A stretch of 64,000 nucleotides of DNA from positions 80,322 through 144,321 of the forward strand of contig JAXHTS010000068.1 of the NCBI GenBank assembly GCA_034190085.1. The letters are read 5' to 3'. The position numbers and the translations under genes were made by a program. Origin of the DNA: Spirochaetota bacterium (GTDB lineage Bacteria; Spirochaetota; UBA4802; JAFGDQ01). The notes beneath the pieces were generated by a model, which was not told the origin of the DNA, made no database searches, and saw only the letters and a list, made by a program, of their open reading frames with translations. Shown here one piece after another: positions 58,796 through 64,000 of the stretch (position 1 is its first letter; the number at the start of each line of letters is the position of its first letter).

Positions 58796-60541
58796 ATGGC
58801 AGTATGTGGAGTAGCATTACCAGGTGTATTGACAACAACTGAGATTTCAGAACAGCTGACTCGTTTATTAGAGCCTTTCGAGGATGCAATCTCTGATTAT
58901 TGGCGAAGAAATAAATCAATGACAGAATCAATAGAATTATCAAACGCTTTACGAGCTCTTAGAAAGGTTGCTGGACATCTTGGTCAAAATGTAGGCCGAA
59001 TTGAGTGGTCAGGAATGACCCAAAATCCATTGTCTGCAATTGTTTTAGATCCAAGTTTAATAATGGGAGCTTATCCTATTGTTCCTCAAAAGTTTGATTA
59101 TCTTGTTGGAATTGTCGCTCATGAATCTCTTCATAAGATCGAATGGAGTGATCATGTATGGAAGAAAATTGATCAAGAAATAAAAAAATGGAAAACCATT
59201 GAAAAAATTATATTTCATAAGATAGTATATGTCGGCGAGAATATCTATATTGATAAAATATCTGAGGAGACCGTATTCGGACTCTATACTAGAGTATATA
59301 GAAATGTAGAATTCAAAAAAATTGAAAATAGTTTAAAGAATGATATAAGAACTCTAGAAGAATTAGTTTATCTTTGGTGGAAAGATTCCTTTGGTGATAA
59401 AACTAATACCTTTAATTTTGATGATTATAAAGAACCACTAGCACTGTTAAACAATGCCACGCATGGGCTTATTGCCATTAGGCAGAATACTAAAGGCGTT
59501 ACAGCGCGTTGTGAAGAACGCTTTCGATTATATATGCAATTATGGGAAGATATTAAGAATCTCATTTCAACGTGGGATGTGATAGAAAAGGTATTGTCAT
59601 GGTATCCACCAACTGAAGTAAGGGAGGCCAAAACCACTAGTAAGAAGAAATCAAAAAAGCCGGTATTATCACCGCGTACTATCCAGGAAATTGAGACAAG
59701 GCTTGCTATTGGTTCAGCAGATATTACGCCAATTATTCGTTCTGTAGTTGGTGATGACCCTGATATTATCCCAATTACCAGGTGGGATTTTAACATTCCA
59801 ATACAACCAATTATAGATCGGCATTTTGTTTCTCGACTCAAGACAATATTTCAGGATTATGCTGATAGGAAGGTTTTATTGAATCGTGGGCTTACAAGTG
59901 GCAAGGTGGATAAATCAAGGTTATATCGTGCCCCAATAAATGGTAGATGTTTTATGTATAAACAGGCAATTGCTGAACTGGATTGGAATATATGTTTACT
60001 CATTGATGCTAGCGGTTCTATGAGGGGGCCAAAATGGAAAATGGTTGAAAGCACAATTGCTACAATCCATAAGGCTCTATCAGGTTTTCGTATAGGATTG
60101 CAGGCTTATGGTTATTTTGAATCGGATAAGGTATGCATGCTTTCCAGCCTAATTAAAGGGAAGGATTTGCTTTCAATACCACCAAGTGGTTTGACAGCCT
60201 CAGGAGAGGCTATCATTGGGGCGGCCTATTTTATACCAGATGATGGCAGGAGAAAATTTTTAATTCATGTAACAGATGGTGAATCAAACTTTGGTAGTGA
60301 CGTGCAGCATGCTATCAATTACTGCCGCTCTAAAAGGATACATCTTGTAACCATAGGATGTGGATATAAAGATCGTGAAGAGATGTCAAAACAATATGGG
60401 AAGACCATTCAGTTTCTCGATCACTTCGGTCAACTACCTAATAAACTTGAAAGCTTATTGAGATGGACTCTCCTATATGAAAAGGACAGATTGCCTGTAA
60501 ATTTTGCTAAAAGGATCAATAAATTAGAGGCAGCAAGTTAA
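58796..60541 (+). CDS. HExxH metallopeptidase-like + VWA domain protein
   Basis: A 581-aa soluble protein. The N-terminal half has a zinc-peptidase motif VAHESLHKIEW (HExxH, ~residues 107-117) in a DUF2201-like context. The C-terminal part is a von Willebrand A domain with MIDAS ICLLIDASGSMRGP (~residues 396-409), LTASGEAIIGAA and LIHVTDGESNFGSD. Related proteins usually work with a MoxR-type AAA+ ATPase; none is next to it here. A strong AGAGGTGAG precedes the ATG. Target unknown. Confidence 0.8.
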   Translation: MAVCGVALPGVLTTTEISEQLTRLLEPFEDAISDYWRRNKSMTESIELSNALRALRKVAGHLGQNVGRIEWSGMTQNPLSAIVLDPSLIMGAYPIVPQKFDYLVGIVAHESLHKIEWSDHVWKKIDQEIKKWKTIEKIIFHKIVYVGENIYIDKISEETVFGLYTRVYRNVEFKKIENSLKNDIRTLEELVYLWWKDSFGDKTNTFNFDDYKEPLALLNNATHGLIAIRQNTKGVTARCEERFRLYMQLWEDIKNLISTWDVIEKVLSWYPPTEVREAKTTSKKKSKKPVLSPRTIQEIETRLAIGSADITPIIRSVVGDDPDIIPITRWDFNIPIQPIIDRHFVSRLKTIFQDYADRKVLLNRGLTSGKVDKSRLYRAPINGRCFMYKQAIAELDWNICLLIDASGSMRGPKWKMVESTIATIHKALSGFRIGLQAYGYFESDKVCMLSSLIKGKDLLSIPPSGLTASGEAIIGAAYFIPDDGRRKFLIHVTDGESNFGSDVQHAINYCRSKRIHLVTIGCGYKDREEMSKQYGKTIQFLDHFGQLPNKLESLLRWTLLYEKDRLPVNFAKRINKLEAAS

Positions 60542-60771
60542 ATTCGATAGGTCAGATAAATATCGGATAACACTATTCGATCAACTCGAAATTAATCAAA
60601 TTAAAAAAGCATAAACAGATAATTCATTTCAAAAAAGAGCTATCGATCGAAAGTGGATGATATATTATCTTAGCTTTTACACGATTATCTCTATTTGATG
60701 ATCTAGTAATATTCCTTTGGCATCATTTAAGAGTATGGCTGTAGGTTGTAAGGTTTATCTATAATCTTTAT

Positions 60772-61953
60772 TTAAGGCCGTTTTATTATCATAGCAACTC
60801 CTTCTCCCCCTCCCAAACATAGGGATGCTAATCCAACTTGTTTGTCTTGACGGATCATTTCATATAGTAAAGTAACTAACACACGGCATCCGCTTGCGCC
60901 AATTGGATGTCCAAGGGCCACACTACCACCGTTAACATTGACTTTTGATGGATCAAGTTGCAGTTCTTTCAAAACAGCGACCGTGGAGCCGCTAAAAGCC
61001 TCATTGACCTCAAAGAGATCAACATCATTGATATCCATACCCTCCTTTTTCAGGCACTTTGGAATTGCAAGAATAGGAGCAACAAGCACATACTTCATTT
61101 CAAGACCAGCAGATGCTTGTGATCCTATGGTTGCTAAAATGGGACATCTCATAGCTTCAGCCTTCTCGCGCGACATTACAACAACTGCTGCTGCACCGTC
61201 AGCAATAATAGAAGAATTTCCTGCAGTTGTCAGACCTTCCTTTTTGAATGCTGGCTTCATTTTGGAAAGCAGCTCATAAGTGGTTTCCCGTGGGCATTCA
61301 TCTTGCTTAAAGATTATGGGTTCGCCCTTTTTCTGCGGAAGCCTTACAGATACAATTTCATCATCAAATCTTCCCTTTTGTATAGAAGCAATGGCGCGGT
61401 GATAGGATTCTTCTGCATATTTATCTTGAGATTCACGACTAACATTATACTTTTCTGAACAGAGTTCATTAGAAATTCCCATATGAAAATCATTAACAAT
61501 ATCCCAGAGACCATCATGAAGCATATGATCTCGAATAATACTATCCCCCATCCTGTAACCAAAACGTCCCTTTTCCAGATAATAAGGCGACATACTCATG
61601 TTTTCCATTCCACCAGCAACCACAACATCCGCATCACCAACTTGAATTGCCTGAGATGCAAGCATCACCGACTTCAGAGCAGAACCACATACCTTATTTA
61701 TAGTGAGACATTCGACCTCACTTGGCATTCCAGCACGCTCGGCCGCTTGTTTGGCAGGGTTTTGACCATATCCACATGGCAAGACCAAGCCCATAATAAC
61801 TTCATTCACATCTTTTTTCTCAATCCTAGCCCGTTTAATTGCTTCCTCAATCACAATGGCTCCTAGATCAGTAGCACCTGTGTTTGTAAAAGAACCATTG
61901 AAACTTCCTATTGGAGTTCTCACTGCGCTTACGATTACAGACTCCCTTTTCAT
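60772..61953 (-). CDS. Acetyl-CoA acetyltransferase (thiolase)
   Basis: A 393-aa thiolase. The nucleophile region is LTINKVCGSALKSVMLASQA, then MENMSMSPYYL, FEVNEAFSG, the His site NGGSVALGHPIGASGC and the C-terminal Cys loop SLCLGGGEGVAMII. It condenses two acetyl-CoA or cleaves acetoacetyl-CoA. It starts behind a near-perfect AAGGAGGA. The Gly-Glu-Gly in the last loop replaces the usual Gly-Gly-Gly/Met-Gly. Confidence 0.94.
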   Translation of the reverse strand: MKRESVIVSAVRTPIGSFNGSFTNTGATDLGAIVIEEAIKRARIEKKDVNEVIMGLVLPCGYGQNPAKQAAERAGMPSEVECLTINKVCGSALKSVMLASQAIQVGDADVVVAGGMENMSMSPYYLEKGRFGYRMGDSIIRDHMLHDGLWDIVNDFHMGISNELCSEKYNVSRESQDKYAEESYHRAIASIQKGRFDDEIVSVRLPQKKGEPIIFKQDECPRETTYELLSKMKPAFKKEGLTTAGNSSIIADGAAAVVVMSREKAEAMRCPILATIGSQASAGLEMKYVLVAPILAIPKCLKKEGMDINDVDLFEVNEAFSGSTVAVLKELQLDPSKVNVNGGSVALGHPIGASGCRVLVTLLYEMIRQDKQVGLASLCLGGGEGVAMIIKRP

Positions 61954-62494
61954 TAATTCCTCCTTAAAATATCCTACCTTAATAAACGACTTTATGCAAA
62001 AGAATTATTTATTATGGATATAGATTCAATTTTTGAAATTAGAATGTCAAGAACATCAGTTATGATTACCAATTTTTCTTGGCAGTTATTGAGATGTAAA
62101 TCAGCGGAAATAATTTCTTGACAACCACTTTCATAGAAATAATTATCTAAAAATTGATTGCACCCAGAAAAATAAATTTAGAGCTTATTTGATTTTTATC
62201 AAATGTAGGAATTAGAAAGTGATTATGCGCAAATATATCTAAACTGCAATCTTTTCTTACTTTTAAATACATTTAATTCATATGCTAAATGGGATTAAGC
62301 TTAGTTTTAAAGGAAAGGGTTAGGCAATTTATGATGACAAAATAACTAATCCATTGATAGATGGATAAACGATTCGAATTTATTCAGCATCTATTGGGAA
62401 TTTAAGTAGTGATAATAGTCATGCCTATTTTTTGATGAAAGCTCGATAGTAATGACATTGGGGAAGCAATTGAGTTAGGAAAATTGGTAATCCT
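61954..62494. other. Long gap left of the MITE
   Basis: About 540 AT-rich bases after thiolase. I see no gene, RNA or repeat other than the MITE that begins at 62495. Confidence 0.4.
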
Positions 62495-62753
62495 TGTATC
62501 GCTTCAATGAAAATGGGAAAATAATTTAACGAAATTAAGTTGGAAAACCTCCGATAGATTATATTACCTTAATTATTATAAGGCCGAAATATTATTTATA
62601 TGATTATTTCACTGAAGTCCCTCGCAAATAAAGGGGATTTCAGTGAAATAATCATTCATACTTTATGTATAATATTTTATTACGAAATTTCAATCATAAA
62701 AATTACTATCTTAATTTTCTTTGAAAAAAGTCCCATTTCATTGAAGCGAGACA
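62495..62753. mobile_element. 259-bp MITE flanked by a TCCT target duplication
   Basis: The left end (from 62495, TGTATCGCTTCAATGAAAAT) and the reverse complement of the right end (from 62753, TGTCTCGCTTCAATGAAATG) form terminal inverted repeats. Both match the left end of the IS3-like element at 63880: 24 of 24 bases for the right arm; the left arm is similar over about 65 bases. TCCT directly flanks both sides (62491-62494 and 62754-62757). There is no transposase inside. A strong palindrome lies at its centre. The element ends 95 bases before pdxJ. Confidence 0.75.
62600..62655. repeat. Central palindrome of the MITE
   Basis: ATGATTATTTCACTGAA (62600-62616) pairs with TTCAGTGAAATAATCAT (62639-62655), and the pairing extends inward through a G-T and a CCC/GGG. 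The centre lies within a few bases of the MITE's midpoint. It would form a very stable hairpin in DNA or RNA. Confidence 0.85.
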
Positions 62754-62848
62754 TCCTTATAAATAAGGTAGCAGTAAATGATGATAAACTGGGTAAATAT
62801 TATGATGTTGAAGGATTTTTATAGTAACAAAATATGATAATAATCTAA

Positions 62849-63583
62849 ATGACAAAGTTAAGTGTAAATCTGAATAAATTTGCATTGATAAGAAATGCTA
62901 GAAATATTGGAATTCCTAATGTCATTCATATGGCAATAAAGTGTATCTCCGCAGGAGCTCATGGAATAACAGTCCATCCACGTCCAGATCAGAGACACAT
63001 TAAACCTTCTGATGTATTTGAGCTTGCAGAGTTGCTGAGAGACTATCCAGAGATTGAATTTAATATAGAAGGAAACCCGTTCCCCGAATTTATAGAATTA
63101 GTACAACAAATATTACCAACTCAATGCACTTTAGTCCCCGATGCGCCAAATCAACTAACATCAGATCATGGCTGGGATTTATTTACTGATGGGGAAAGGA
63201 TACGACCAATTATTAAGCAACTAAGGGATAAGGGAATAAGGGTTAGCCTATTCATGGATACTGAATTAAGTCAAATTGAACTTGCAAAGGATATTAACAG
63301 TCACCGCATTGAGTTATATACTGAACCCTATGCTAGGGCATTTGGTACAGAGAACCAGGACGATGTGTTTTTCAACTTTGTTCAAGCTGCTAAGAAAGCC
63401 CAGGAGATAGGTTTGGGTGTTAATGCAGGTCATGATCTAAATCTTCAAAATGTTAGTCTACTATGCTCCATCCCTGACATTTTAGAAGTATCCATTGGAC
63501 ATGCGCTTGTTGTAGAGGCATTTGATTTTGGTATAGAGCATACCATTAGACAATACTTAAAAATTCTGGGACATTTGAAATGA
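62849..63583 (+). CDS. pdxJ: Pyridoxine 5'-phosphate synthase
   Basis: A 244-aa TIM-barrel enzyme of DXP-dependent vitamin B6 synthesis. It has LSVNLNKFALIRNARNIGIP, AGAHGITVHPRPDQRHIKPS, VSLFMDTELSQIELA and GLGVNAGHDLNLQN. It joins 1-deoxy-xylulose-5-phosphate with amino-oxopropanol phosphate. No ribosome site is obvious before the ATG. It sits between a MITE and IS relics; the partner pdxA is not in the window. Confidence 0.95.
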   Translation: MTKLSVNLNKFALIRNARNIGIPNVIHMAIKCISAGAHGITVHPRPDQRHIKPSDVFELAELLRDYPEIEFNIEGNPFPEFIELVQQILPTQCTLVPDAPNQLTSDHGWDLFTDGERIRPIIKQLRDKGIRVSLFMDTELSQIELAKDINSHRIELYTEPYARAFGTENQDDVFFNFVQAAKKAQEIGLGVNAGHDLNLQNVSLLCSIPDILEVSIGHALVVEAFDFGIEHTIRQYLKILGHLK

Positions 63584-63627
63584 TCTGTTAGTTATATACA
63601 ATCGAGTGTTGCATGGGTATTGATACT

Positions 63628-63879
63628 TGTCAATGTGTGGTCAGGGTCTACACTTCTAATGAATTTTTTTCTATACGCGGGTCATGTCACTTTGTACTAG
63701 CCAGCATTTAATCTGACACTCTCATTTCCTTTTGTTGTCTGTAAGTTATTATCCAGCATCTTTTCTATAGCAATACTTTTCGAATCTAAAAATGTTTGCA
63801 TAAGCGTTTTTCCGAAACAATATTTACCAGTATGTGTTCTCTCAACATTATATTCTTTTATCCAATTGTCAAGATCTTC
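63628..63879 (-). pseudogene. IS481-family transposase C-terminus with element end
   Basis: The minus-strand frame from 63879 to TAG at 63697-63699 encodes EDLDNWIKEYNVERTHTGKY, CFGKTLMQTFLDSKS and NESVRLNAG, the conserved end of IS481 transposases. Beyond the stop, TGTCAATGTGTGGTCAGGGT (from 63628) fits an IS481-type terminal repeat. The 5' portion is cut off exactly where the next element begins (63880). A more decayed copy is at 21155-21391. Confidence 0.82.
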
Positions 63880-64000
63880 TGTCTCGCTTCAATGAAATGG
63901 GACAATAATACCGAGAAATTAAGTTGGTAAATCCTCCGAGAGTAATAACCAGTAGGACAAGATGCAAGAGAAGCGAGTTAGACGGAGATATACAGCTGAG
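63880..64000 (+). mobile_element. Left end of an IS3-like insertion element (runs off the window)
   Basis: It begins TGTCTCGCTTCAATGAAATG at the point where the IS481 reading frame stops, so this element inserted into the IS481 copy. Its first ~65 bases closely match the left end of the MITE at 62495. It carries the start of a transposase gene at 63962. Confidence 0.7.
63962..64000 (+). CDS. Transposase N-terminus, IS3 OrfA-like (partial)
   Basis: Only 13 codons are in the window: MQEKRVRRRYTAE. The basic start followed by RRYTAE is typical of the HTH_Tnp_1 domain of IS3-family OrfA proteins, which bind the element ends. AGGA lies 5 bases upstream of the ATG. The window ends before the HTH can be seen, so the family is tentative. 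Confidence 0.6.
   Translation, partial: MQEKRVRRRYTAE

Noticed and set aside
62600..62824. Coding frame of 74 codons
   Set aside because: It overlaps the MITE palindrome and the terminal repeat, has no ribosome site, and does not look like a protein.
62730..63903. pdxJ as cargo of a composite transposon, because 24-bp inverted repeats flank it
   Set aside because: The left repeat is the right end of the MITE, with its own TCCT duplication, and the right one is the left end of a separate IS; they are two independent insertions around a core gene.

Overview
The window is AT-rich DNA (about one third G+C by eye) from a Gram-negative, didermal bacterium: lpxK (lipid A synthesis), several lipobox lipoproteins and a TrkA/TrkH potassium system are present. 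A spirochaete or a relative is the best guess. It rests on the very large fused kinase-like/ATPase/GAF/LytS histidine kinase, a PPi-type phosphofructokinase, a DRTGG-domain protein, GAF-HD-GYP signalling and myo-inositol-phosphate synthase. This is inference; no rRNA or tRNA gene was seen to anchor it.

Layout. 1-10.6 kb: a partial ino1 on the minus strand, a Lys-rich hypothetical gene, then the heat-shock cluster hrcA-grpE-dnaK-dnaJ behind a perfect CIRCE operator, and an overlapping trkA-trkH pair. 10.6-18 kb (minus): a tightly overlapping operon of a 1708-aa hybrid sensor, a LytTR response regulator and murJ. 18-27.6 kb: an accessory island of relics (IS701-, IS481- and IS91-like transposase fragments), a Cys-rich lipoprotein, a foreign-looking 250-aa gene followed by a 21-bp tandem repeat, two decayed lipoprotein genes and an ArsP-like permease. 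27.6-46.3 kb: metabolic and signalling genes (yjbQ, an AICAR-transformylase-only purH, plsC, class V aminotransferase, nitroreductase, dual-specificity phosphatase, GAF-HD-GYP, CoA-transferase, UbiA-type prenyltransferase, YkgJ-like protein, mini-DnaJ, MBL hydrolase-hisD, DRTGG protein, serS, DAHP synthase, queF, GAF-GGDEF). 46.4-61.9 kb: an MBL pseudogene, NIL protein, B12-radical SAM enzyme, pepA-lpxK-HIT, a three-gene operon of coiled-coil protein, RNase R and LigD-type phosphoesterase, then PPi-PFK, a lipoprotein, FKBP, an HExxH/VWA protein and thiolase. 61.9-64 kb: pdxJ set among mobile-element debris: a 259-bp MITE with target duplication, an IS481 relic, and the left end of an IS3-like element that leaves the window.

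The most notable points are: the hybrid sensor whose N-terminal kinase domain has lost both catalytic aspartates, coupled by overlapping reading frames to a LytTR regulator and the lipid II flippase; the RNase R gene overlapping a stand-alone 3'-phosphoesterase gene; the MITE whose ends match the neighbouring insertion element; and a lipoprotein whose signal peptide carries an in-frame stop. Elements of c-di-GMP turnover (one GGDEF, one HD-GYP) are both present. No CRISPR array, tRNA or rRNA was recognised.
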